Below, in pieces: positions 48,801 through 60,900 of a DNA stretch of 64,000 nucleotides. The notes beneath the pieces are model-generated. The model did not search any database and was not told the DNA's origin. It saw nothing but the letters and a program-made list of their open reading frames with translations. A program made the translations under genes and the position numbers. Positions within the stretch are counted from its first letter, which is position 1. Every line of letters begins with the position of its first letter. The stretch comes from Ligula intestinalis (Eukaryota; Platyhelminthes; Cestoda; Diphyllobothriidea; Diphyllobothriidae): assembly GCA_036362985.1 (NCBI GenBank), contig JAYGXS010000004.1:1125143-1189142 (forward strand). Reading direction: 5' to 3'.

Positions 48801-51800
48801 AAAGAATGAAAAATGTAAGAAAGCGATCAGAGTCTGCACCACCCACAATACGGATGTCTTTGAGCCGAATGATGAATGACAAGGCAAAGAGCCCGTGGTG
48901 CAGTTTTTAGAGTGTTTGACTTCTAACCAACAAGGTTGCGAGTTCGAGCCTCGGGAATCGCTACCCCTGGATTTGGGTATGGCCGGCTGATGACTGCTAA
49001 TAAGCCAGAAATGGTCATTCCAGTTTCTCTGAGCTTTATCGATCATGCATTTGCGTCTATAATATGTTGGCCGTTGAGCGGCCGCTACTAGAGTTCGAGA
49101 GCAAGCCACATGGGTCTCCAAAATGATTCGTAGCGATCGACGTGCGCCCCTCTACCATGGTGTATATTCACGATCGAAACCAGCTAGGCAAGAAGCCCTT
49201 TGTGCAGTGGTAATAGGTTTGGACTTCTAGACAACAAGGTCACGGATTCCATCCCCGCGTGCTGTTACCCCTTAGTTTGAGTATGATTGGCTGTCGGAAA
49301 TGGCAGATGGCGATCAACGGACGCTGTTATTCCGACGCCAAAGCCCGCCTTACAAGAGGAGGGAAAAGAGCCTCCGCCCAAATGACGGCCATCTTCGAAT
49401 CCGCGGTGCAGTATTTACAGATCATATTGAGGTCATCGACGTATCTAAAAACCAGAACATATGAATACTGTGAAGATCATTGTGTATATTATAATCCGAA
49501 AGGCCACGCCAATAAATCCAAGCTTCCCGTGATCGCTTTTCCTCGAGTATTATCGTTAAACGCCAGAAATTGCTTTTCTGATCTGCCTTGGGTTTTTCAG
49601 TTCGATTTCATATATGCACAGTAGATCCCCTATCTCATGCAATATCACCAAGAATTCTGAAATGAGTATTTGATTGGAAATTATTTTTTGTACTTGTTTG
49701 GTTGCAAATTACACCTTTAAATTTTATACTTAAAGGAGGAGTATTTTTGGCTTTAAAAAGTTTCTAAATTCCCGAATAATTTTGAAACCTACTGACTGCT
49801 AAACTCGAATTCAAGCTTTACAAACTGCGCACTGTATACATCCTGCTTAATGAAAAGCATGTGTTCGCCTACATTTTGGGGAAGAAGTCACATATGTCTC
49901 ATAAAATGTTACAATAGATGTGGGACATGCTTGACAGAGTATAGGCAGCATTAACAAATTGACGGATACGATGTTCTTTGAATTAACGCCTGAAAATTGT
50001 AAAAAGCTCATAATTCGAAACTTTTTTTAAAATCGAAAGATACCCTTTTTAAGTATAAAACTTAAAAAAGGCGTAATTTGCTACCAAATGACTTCAATAA
50101 ATATTTTTGTGCATGTTTTCTGTAAAATTTATTTGAATCTATAAAGGCCGTCAAAATCAATGACAAAAGGGCATACTAATTAAGTTGCCGCTTTTTACAG
50201 TTCATACTTTTACTAAGAGGTAAAAAGAAACTCATTAAAAAGCCAGCATCCTGACGTGACCTAAACATATGGGAATGAGGCTGTACGATCGTCATTTTTA
50301 AAATCTTACCTGATTAATCTGTTTGAATCAAAAACGAATTTCGGAATTTCGGGTGACATTTCATGAGATAGGGAATCTACTGTATGTTCGCTTTGGATAC
50401 TTTCTTTGGAAGGAAACTTTATTGCGTAACTTTTCGATGCTGGTTTCCTAGGTCGTTCTCAGACTTAGGGTAGAGCAACTAAGCCAAAAATAACTAGCCC
50501 CATGAGTTTTCAAAGCTTGGCGTGGCGTTTTGCACCACAATGTCGTCGCCATGTGTTTATATACATGGAAGCCATTTTTTACACCACTGCACACCTGATT
50601 TAATTTACAGCTGTCGTTTTCTCCGCAAATATGACTGTGTAGCACGATTATGGGCAGATCATGCGCATTCGACTTGTTATTCTCCGCGAGCGTGTTTTTT
50701 TTTAACTTATACGCGTTATAACGATGAGGTTCGATAACAGTCAGCTTTGGACCCTAGATTTGGTGGTTATTGCATGCTTCACGATAGCCATCAGTCACCT
50801 TTTCATGCTGCAGACCGCAGGCGATCACCAGGTGCGGAGACCATAGGCCAGGAGAATCACTGCCTTTTTAAAAACAGTTGGCTTAGTTGCAGGTGAAGCT
50901 GACTGGGGACGCGGTTGCCCGAACATGCACCAATAAAGTGCATCCAGATAAAAACCTGCGAGTGGTGCCTGGTCCTGAGTCGGCCCTCTCCGCCTCTCTC
51001 ATATTCACAGCTGCGACTGTATCGGAGCGGGCTCAAAAGGCACACTGCAAAGCGTGAATGAACACTGTTTTCAGTTCCAGCAGCAAAAATACTGTTTTTG
51101 TTCGGCAAAAATTCCCATTTCGTTTACGATTAAAAAGTAGTGTTGGCAAACAGCTGTTTTCGGTCATTCACGTCAGGCCGTTATAGTGACATGGAAAATA
51201 GGTGAGTAAGGCAGGCAGTTCGGTACGGTGCTAATATAGTTATTAAGGTGGGGGGAGGGGATAATTAGTCATCTCGTGGTTCCCTCGTCTCCTGCAAGCC
51301 GGACTCAGCTTGCCGAGGACGTTGGGTTGTCACGCGTGTGAAACGGGGGAGGGGCTATCCCACAAACGACGTCAGATGCGCGACGGGTCCCTGTGACTGT
51401 GAGCAGCGTGGTCGCACGGCGTGTTCTCTGCGGCTGTGGATAGTATGGTTTCGGGCTGCGTAGCTTCTGACGTCGTGACTTCTGGCGGCGCGGAGTCCTT
51501 GTATGCACTCGGCCAGGGGAGGGACACTGCATGTACCTGCGTCTTTTGACAGCAGAGAGCGGGGTTTTATACTGTTTTTGTAGAACATTATTAGGAGATT
51601 TGGTTAATTTGAGTTGACCCAATTGTGAAAGAACTCCAGTCGTTCGGCGGGATTTGAACCCGCGTATCAGAGAAGGCCTTTACAGGCGGCCAACGCTCTA
51701 ACTTTCTCTGATACGCGTGTTCAAATCCCGCCGAACACCTCGAATTTTTTCACAATTACGTCAACTCAAATTAACCAAATCTGCCAAACCTCCTAATCAT

Positions 51801-54800
51801 TAAGTCAGCCTAGCAGTCATTCTGGTGGATTCTAGATGATTGCTTAGGAAATCCTACTTGGGCAATCAGCTTGCTGTTCAGTATTGGTGGATTACATACG
51901 AGCTGTAAATATGGGCGGGTAATATCGACCCAAGTGTGACTAAATTCATGGTGCGAGGTGGGGCGTTTGTAGCTTAGCGGTTAGAGCGTTGGCGCTGGTA
52001 AAGGTCTTCTCTGATATGTGGGCTCAAATCCCGCCGAACGCCTTGAGTTTGTAGAACATTTTGCAGTTTGGAAAAGTGTATCTTTCGGTTCTCAAAAGGT
52101 CTCAAATTCTGAACTGTCTTACGCTCGGGAACTGTTAATTCGTAATTTAACGTCCCCGTAAACCTTTTTGGTAGAATGCTACTCTGGGTCCCAAATCAGC
52201 AGGCAAAAGCCCCATGCCTCTGAAATACAGGAGTGGGTGTAATGAGTGGGTCTAAAATCTCGGCAATACAACCGAAAGGAAATCGTAATGAAAAAATAAA
52301 GTTTATAAAGGTAAAAAACACAAATAATTATTTAACTAATCAGATAGGTTGAAGAAGATGACTTCGTGACCACCAAATATTTCTTCAGGAATATCAGGAA
52401 ACCTAATGATCCATAAAGTATAAGTCACGTAAAAATGTCCTAATTTGTCACACCCAATGAACTGTAAGCAAATTTAGGTGTTTATTTATAGCGTGCTATT
52501 TTTTTGTAAATTTTTTAGATTATGTAAAACAATTCTGGGGCCCAAAGTAAGATTTCACCACTTATTTATGCAGCGACTAACGTAGGCAGCATTATCCTCA
52601 TCCATGTCAAAAGTTAGTGAGAAACATTTTGTCTTTACCTCAGAGCATTGCATGGTTTTGTAATGAGCCGCGTCTGATACTATTAAGTCGAACGTCGAAC
52701 CAAAGAACCCGTAAGAGCTAGACAAAGAGAAGATCAGTCGACCAGAGAGAGAGAGAGTCGACTCATACAAGAGGACGTTACAGCGCATCAATGCAAGTGG
52801 GGGCAAATACATTGTCTGAAAAATGAGCCAATCAGAATTGGGTAGACAAGATTGGCAGCGGCGAGGCTCTGGCGAGGCCTGTCCGTGTGTTGAATCATCG
52901 TGAGACGAGCGGCGTCCCAACAGGATCTTTTCTTAGGATGTGTATGGCATGTTGTGTGAAAACGTTGCGTTCAAGGGTGACGGCCGGCAGGAATAAAACG
53001 AAACAAGAACAAGAATATTTTTGTACATGTTCCCTAAAAAAATATATATTTGAATTTATGAGGGCATAACACGTCAATAAGAAAATGCATTCTTTTTACT
53101 TGACCATTTTTACGGAGCATGTTTTATCCATAGGTTCAGAAAAAAACTCATTACTGAAATATCTCGAGCCTAGGCTGCACACCGATAAATATTACAAGCC
53201 ACTTGACTAATTTATTTGAATTGTAATTGTTTTTATATCGAGTGGACAGATTACGCGTATGTGCATGAGTGCAAATTTCAGGTGTGCACTTTCTGGTAAG
53301 TTATATTCCCCAAAAAACGTACTCCGCTAAAAAAAGGGCAAACATTTTTAGTCCGGCGACCGCCGAAATTACGGTTACCTTCACCGGAGCATTTTATCGC
53401 AGCTCGAGTGTTTTTTATAGATCCAGTTGGAGCACGCTTAACAAAAGCGTTTGTTAACAGGACAGGAGACAAGGAGCGACCTGTCTAAGTAATAAAGGTG
53501 ACTGCCCATGATGCCAGGAAGGGTTAATATTTCTGTATCCGGTAAAAGTAGCTTATGTAGGCCCACTCATATACCCCTAGTTACAGCATTTTGTCCTCCA
53601 AAAGCGGTGGTTATAGGGTTTTGGAGGTAGGAAAATAGGAAAGGCAGAAAAGGAAATGTTGAGAAGTGAATGTAAAGTGAAAAAATGTAGTCGCAGTCGC
53701 TTCCCGCGGCCGCTAGGAGTAAGTTGTTCCGCATGTAAATTGAAGGTGTGCGCGGCGCTTCGCGCCGCGGACTATACCAATCTAACTCCACAACGGTAAG
53801 TTGGACCTCAGGTTAGTTGAACTAGACGACCTTCTTACCACCATTTCAATCTTTCGGGAAATTCAAAAACCCGCAATTTTATGATCGGGTTTTTCCGCAA
53901 TACTTTAACCAATAATACAGATTAGGAAAATTTACAGATATAAATCAACAATGCTTCTAAATACGGTAAAATAAAAGTTCATTTAGCATTTATTAAAGTA
54001 AATTCCACTGCGTGTCCTAACTCCACACCCATAAGACCCTATTACCACGGTGTTCTAACGAAAACACGCAGGAAGTAGGGATTAATGAGTGGGCCTAGGT
54101 AAGCTAGCGTTGCCCTGTATCGTAACTTCCCCATTCTCACTCTTGCAGAAAAGTAAATTATAAGATTGTATGGCCAGCAGAGGCAAGGGAGACTGGGATA
54201 GCCATTTCTGCCTAATTGGCCCGTCGTCAGCCAGTCCTATTCAGATCCAGGTGGTACACCACCCGAGTCTCGAACTTGTCAGAGGCAAAACGTCCTAACC
54301 ATCGAGCTACGAGTTCGCTGTCTTGCCAGCTGTCAGTCGGGAGATATTGACACTCCATGATGAACTTTCACCGACCACTGACAGCAGCCGTATCAAGTTC
54401 ATTCTGGTAGCGGTCGGTGAACGTTCATCAACGAGTGTCAGTAAACTGTAACCCCTACCTTAACCCTAGCCCTACTCTGATCCTATAATTGACATGAACA
54501 CGTTCCTTAACCGTCACCTGTGCTTCCTGTTCCCAAACTCACATACATTTGTTTTGGAACGTTGTAGTTGGTTATCTCAATTGCAGTGGTCATGGCCTCA
54601 GCCAAAAGTGTTTCTCAGCCTCCTTTTTCTGTTCGTCAAGTTATGCTCTCCACCCTGCTGTTGTTTTGCTCTCAACTAGTTGACCAGTCTGCGCTCGAAT
54701 TCTACCGGGAAGTCTCGGATCAGGCTTCGGCGGCACGGCGCATCTTCCAGGCCGCTGGTTTACGGTAGGTCAATTCCTAATCCACACTGATGGATTACGC

Positions 54801-54879
54801 TTCTCTTTGAGCGCCATATTTTCGGGACTATAAGGTGCACTTGCAAGTCTTTAATTTTCTCAAAAAACGACAGTGCGCC

Positions 54880-54910
<31 letters not shown>

Positions 54911-57900
54911 GATTACGTCTGGTTGCTGACCTCCAAGCGATTTTGTGTGGTAGGGAGCGTTGGAGAAATCCGTACTTAGAAGCTTACCGGAGTAATATAT
55001 ACAGGATGGCAGGTGCTGCAAGCAAAATTCCGCAATTAGCTAAAGACCGGTAATCACTCGCAAACCAGAATTTAGTAGGGATATAGCGCAGATTATCGTA
55101 CAGCCGTATCGCATGTCTTTTAGGTCAAATAAGGATGGCGGCTTTTGAACGATCTCCTTTTTGACCCCTTTCACAATCTTGATGTTGTAGTAAATGGCAT
55201 CTTATTTAGCATATCGCAAAAAAGGTTAAGGCAACTACGGTTTAACCCTTACGGCTACGATCTTCCAGGCCCAGTTCGTTAGGAGATGAGAGAAGACTTG
55301 GAAAGCCAGAGTAGTGGGAACAATATATTATTTACAGAATAAGTTGGAGAATAGTTCATAGGAAGGTTGATTCGTTCTGGCGTGCCTTCGACCGCGAGAG
55401 CCCTGTGAGAGAGCAGCGGCGGCGCGTCCACCCCACGAGGGAGCAGAATGACAAGTGAGTTCTGGCGTCAGTGATCGGGGGCGCCAGCCGAATCCTCTCT
55501 CTGTTTGGCGGCCTTGAATGTGGTTGGTTGAACGGTGCGTTGCACACACGGAGTGGGCGGCCCATGTCTCGCGCGCCAGTTTGTGTCTGGTCGGAGGCAC
55601 GCTGAAAAGTGCGTGGTTGGATTTGGGACTTGTCCGTCTCTGTGGGGCCCGTTTCCGAGGCCAGTGGTCCACCGTGTGTGGTTGTGTTAGCTAGTTTCGC
55701 CCACGGTAACTGCGGTGCCGCGACGAAATTCTTTTGGGCGCACAGCACCGGTCGACGTAGCTTGATGGTGGTCACCTCTGCCGTAGCCAACAGACGCTAT
55801 ACGAGGAATTTTGAATAGCTTGAAGACACCTTGTAGATCACTCGAAAGGTCTCTTTGGCCTCCACACGATAGTCTGAGTCTACCAGGTGCGCTAAAATTG
55901 AACTGTTTAATGCGTTGAAATAAGAATTTGTTGATGGATAGTTCGGGACGAGAAATCGTTGGCATTCATTTTTTCATTAAAAAACTGGTCTTTGTTGAAG
56001 ACTATGTGTGCAGGCACGTTGGCACGATGAAGATGCCAGTCCCCTGATCGCCACATTTCAGGTTGCTTTTTTTCACATCGCCTCACGTGAGGGCTGCAAC
56101 ATTTTTAGAAGAGTAATTTTGCTTCACTGTGCTTTGAACACATCCTCAAAGATAACCGCAGAAGATGGCAATACGTGCACAGCTTACGCAGCATTTATAG
56201 TCTCTATTGGTCAGGCGACTAAAAGTTGTAGCCCCGCGGGAATGGTTATCCGCGCAACTGTCTCAACCAGTGCATACACAAACGAGACAAGATACCACTT
56301 CAAACCGGCCCTAAATTTTTACGAGCTCTTCCATAAGTGAAGGAGTTATCATTTGGGGTTGTCCACGGGCCGGAAGCAACCATCAGGCGCCGGGTCATTA
56401 GACCGAAAGACTTTTTGCCATGGCAGGAAACGGTTGTAGTGTTTCACCGGATCTGCTGCAGTTGTGGACAAAGCAAAAACGTCGGACAAACCGGGCGAAT
56501 ACTCCAGATCCGAATGGCCGGGCATAAAGTAGCGCTGAGGAGGAAGAAGTTTAGCCTACGGTGTGTTGCTCACTCGACGTGATCGTGCCATAGTTTCAAA
56601 TTTAACCAGACCGAAATCCTCGCGAGCTCGGGTGAGCTAAGAGCGTAACTAATTGTTGTTCCCGCATTCCATACTAAGAGATTTTTAAGCAGGGGGATTA
56701 GTGACTTAGGAAAAGCCCGGGTCAACAACAATGTCGATGTTAATGAGCTAAATTTTCGAGTTATTATCACGTCAATGTTAAGTATGAAGTAGTGGCAATT
56801 AAAGACTCATACAGTACGCGCCAGCATTTGTGCAACATGCCGACCCAGCTTGCGCTACGGATTATCGTGTACTTTATTCTGAAGTTATTTCAGTCATGGT
56901 AGTAGGTGGGTGTTTTAATGAGCTTCGTTCTGACCACTAATAAAACGTATGTACTGTAAAAATTAACGACTTAGATAGTATGGGTTTTTATTATTGGGGT
57001 TGACTGCTTTTATAAATTCAAATATATTTTACGAAAGGCACGCAAGAAAAATGATTTCTTGTACTCATTTGATGGAAAATTACGCCTTCTGTACATTTTA
57101 TACTTGAAGAAAGGGTATCTTTCGGTTTCAAAAATGTTTTTGGATTTCTGAATAATTTTGCAACCTTACTGACTGCTACGTTTTCGCTTCAGTTTGGGGA
57201 AAAAGCCAAATACTTCACATAAAAAGTTGAAAAAGATGTAGAGCATGCATTGCATACTATAGGCCTCATAAATGAATTTACGGATGCTGTGTATTATAGA
57301 TGAACATCTCATAATTCTAAAAAACTCATAATAAGGCATTTTTCTGAAACCGAAAGATACTTTTTCTTTAAGTATAAATTGAAAGAAATCCTAATTTGCT
57401 GCCAAACGAGTACAGCAAATAATTTTTTTCGTGCCTGCTTTCTAGAAAATTTATTTGAATTTATAAATGCAGTTAAAATCAACTACAAAATGCATACTTC
57501 TTAAGTTGTTACTTTTTAGAGTAAATATGTTGTGTTCGTGGTCAGAACGAAGCTCGTTAAAAAGCCCGCATCCTATCAAAACTGAAATGACTTCAGAATA
57601 GCCTACACGATAATCAATATCACAAATTGGCCGAATTCTTTGAATTCGCACAAACAATACATCTACGCGCTCATCCATACAAACTGAAGGAACACTATGC
57701 CAAACTAGAAGTGCGGGCCAACCTCTTCTCCCAACGGGTCATTGAAGAATGGAATAAACTTCCTTTCTCGGTTGTTTTTGCTGAAAGCGTCGACGCATTC
57801 AAAAAAGGCTTGATCGTTCTTTGATTGCTGGTCATACATTTGGTAGACAACAACGATTTATATAATATATATGACTTGAACGACATGCATGATCTTAGAG

Positions 57901-60900
57901 CATCTATCTGTAAATAGGGTTTTCAAAGGCTCTGCCTATCTCCCTTATGCATACTGAATTATACTGACTACTGAATTAATCGAAGTCAATACCAATTTGA
58001 AGCATTTGCTCCCCCGTACAAATTTAAAACACGCATATATGGCAGAATACATTGGCACAAATAGATTAAGTGACAGCTCTTCAGCTGCGTCTTGTCACTG
58101 CATAAGTATGATAACGAAGAGGACATGCAACCGTTCGAAATTTCGCAGAATGGATGACATGACAGCACGGATCATATTTTGGTTTAAATAATCATCAGGT
58201 TAAGGACACTGCACTGGTCAACGTATGAGAAGGAAGGCGGTGGGAGGATTGAGGGACTGACTGAGTATTGACTGACTGACTGACTGAAAGTAAACGAAAA
58301 TCCCTTAAGGATTAAAACTAAGTAACCAATTACCTGGGTAGTTGTAGGTTGACCACGTGGTCAAACTGCTTGCATAGGTCAGGTTTCTCTCATCGTATTT
58401 ATGCAGCTTCGAAATGCTGTTTTGACATCAACGGAATGACCGCTGTCAAGTAAATGTTTAGTAATGGAGGACCGTGTTACTCTGTCTTTTTGCTTAAATA
58501 ACCAGCTGGGCAAGTTTTTAGCGGCCCTGGCCGCCAGTTGCCTTTGCGTGCGCCCAATGTACTTGCATCCACAAGTACATGTGAATTCGTATACACAATT
58601 TGAGGTGGCGTGCAATGGCAAGGGATCCTTTGTCCGTTTTACTGGAATTCTTGTAGTCGGACTTAAGAAGACAAATTCTGGCGCGTACGGTACGCGGACT
58701 ACCGAACCATCAGTGCGCTAATCAAACCCCCAAGGTAGATTACGGCAGCTGCCTAATCTAGTGCGCTCTTGGTCGGTTGACCGCTACTGAGTATGAACAC
58801 TGTGTAAAGTATACATTAAGCGTCCTTTTCTGCGGTTATTTCTGCGGACGGCTTCAAGCCAAAATCTGAAGTTTCAGGTAAAAAATGTCTTGCTCCAGCG
58901 ATCACATCTACTTTTGATCCACCATTGAGTCATGCGCTCATTATCCATCCGATTGTGGCTGTGAATGGCAAATATCACGCAGGATCAATCACCGTTCAAG
59001 TTTCGGCTTGTTCATATTCTTCATGTTTCCATCACGAAAACAGGCCCATAGCTGAATGCTAGGTCGTGAGAAAAGATTTTGAGTCTAGAGTCGGGCTGTA
59101 AAGAGGTACCTTCTCCCCGATTGGGACGAGCACTGCATCGAATCATTTCTAGTGAGAGAAAACTCCCTATTGTGTCAGTTCTTCCAGTTTTACCGTTTCC
59201 CTCAATGTCTTTATTATTACTCGATCAGAAGGCGGCAAAAAATAGAGAATCGGTTCCTGGGAGCAAACACTTTAGTTCAGTATAGTTCAGTATATTTAGG
59301 GTAGTAGGCAATGCCTTTGAAGACTCTATTGAAAGCATTATGCATGAAATATCCAACATAAAATATGTCACTATAAACAGTGAGTAACATATATACATGT
59401 AAAAATTTTAACGTGTGCGTGTGAGCAGTCAGAATGGTCTCTTGTGTACATAATATGGCCAACATAAAATGTGTTACTGTAAAATAGTGAGCAGCATATA
59501 CAAATGTAAAGTTTTATCTGCAGGTATTTCCGGGGCGTAAATTATTCCTGCTTCATTGTACATATGAATGGTAACTGTTAAGTAGATGTTCATCCAGTTT
59601 CCGTTTAAACGCATCTATGGAGTTCGCCATTACGACCTCCTCAGGCAGTCCGTTCCAGGCACCGATGACTCGTTGTGAGAACGACTGCTTGCGGACCTCT
59701 AGATGGGATGGGGTTCCCCGCAGTTTGAGGGAATTCGTGCGGGGGTTGGTTGAAGTGGCGAAGGCGAAGAAGTCATCAAACTTCAGGGAACACTCCCGAT
59801 TCCTCACGAGGCGGTATGTCTGTATGAGGTCGCCGCGGATTTGTCTATACTCAATGAGAAAACGTTTAGTGCTTCTAGTCTACATTCGTAAGATGAAGAC
59901 TTTAGGCCCTTCACAATGTTCGTTGCCCTTAGCTGAATTCTTTCCAGCATCTGGTTATCTTTGTGCATCCATGGTCGCCACGACTTAACGCCATACTCCA
60001 GATGTGAGCGAAAAATGTTCCCTAGATTTTGCCGAATAGTTTTTTTGTCTATGTCGACAAAAGTTCGCTTAATAGCAAACAGAACACTGTTCGCCCTCTT
60101 GGCAGCCAAAGCACACTGTAAAGACGGCTTCAGGGATGGCACAATAGCCATACCCAGATCCTTTTGTTCATTGACGTTCGACAGGCACCTTCCATCGAGT
60201 ACGTATTTGTATGAGTCATCCGTCGCGCTCACTTTCTTCGTCTTGAGCCGCCATGTGCCGCACTTCTCAAAGTTAAACCGCATTAACCATTTTTGGACCA
60301 TTTACCTAGGCGGTCAAGTCCTTCTTGCAGAGTTTGTTCATCATAAGCGTTTCTGATAGGTTGCCATATCTTAATATCATGTACAAACAAGACTCCATTA
60401 CTTACCAGTCAATGCCTACAGTCGTTGACGTAGATTAGACACAATAGTGGCCCAAGAACAGAGCCCTGAGGCACTCCACTCGCAACTGGCACTGAAGAGG
60501 ATTTTGCGTTTCCGACGCACACGGACTGCGATCGGCCTATGAGAAAATCTCCTACCCAATTTAGTAAATTGCCCCTTATCCCGGACTCGCCAACCTTGTA
60601 GAGTAGCCGTTGGTGAGGGACACTATCGAAGGCTTTTTTAAAGTCTATGTAAACAAAATCTACGGGGGTATTTTCGTCTAATGACTGGGACCACTGCTCC
60701 ATAGAATAAAGCATATTGTTCAGGTAGGAGTGGTTTCCTCGAAACCCGTGTTGGGCACCATCAAAGAAGTCTTTTTAGTCGAGGAACTTCATAGTGGCCT
60801 TTTTGATGATCTTTTCCATAACTTTACAACAGATGCAAGTTAGGCTCACTGGTCGATAGTTGTTTGCGCCGGTTCTGGATCCACTCTTGTGAATAGGGTA

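Noticed and set aside
58257..58290. Possible minisatellite locus
   Set aside because: Simple imperfect CTGA microsatellite with no larger unit.
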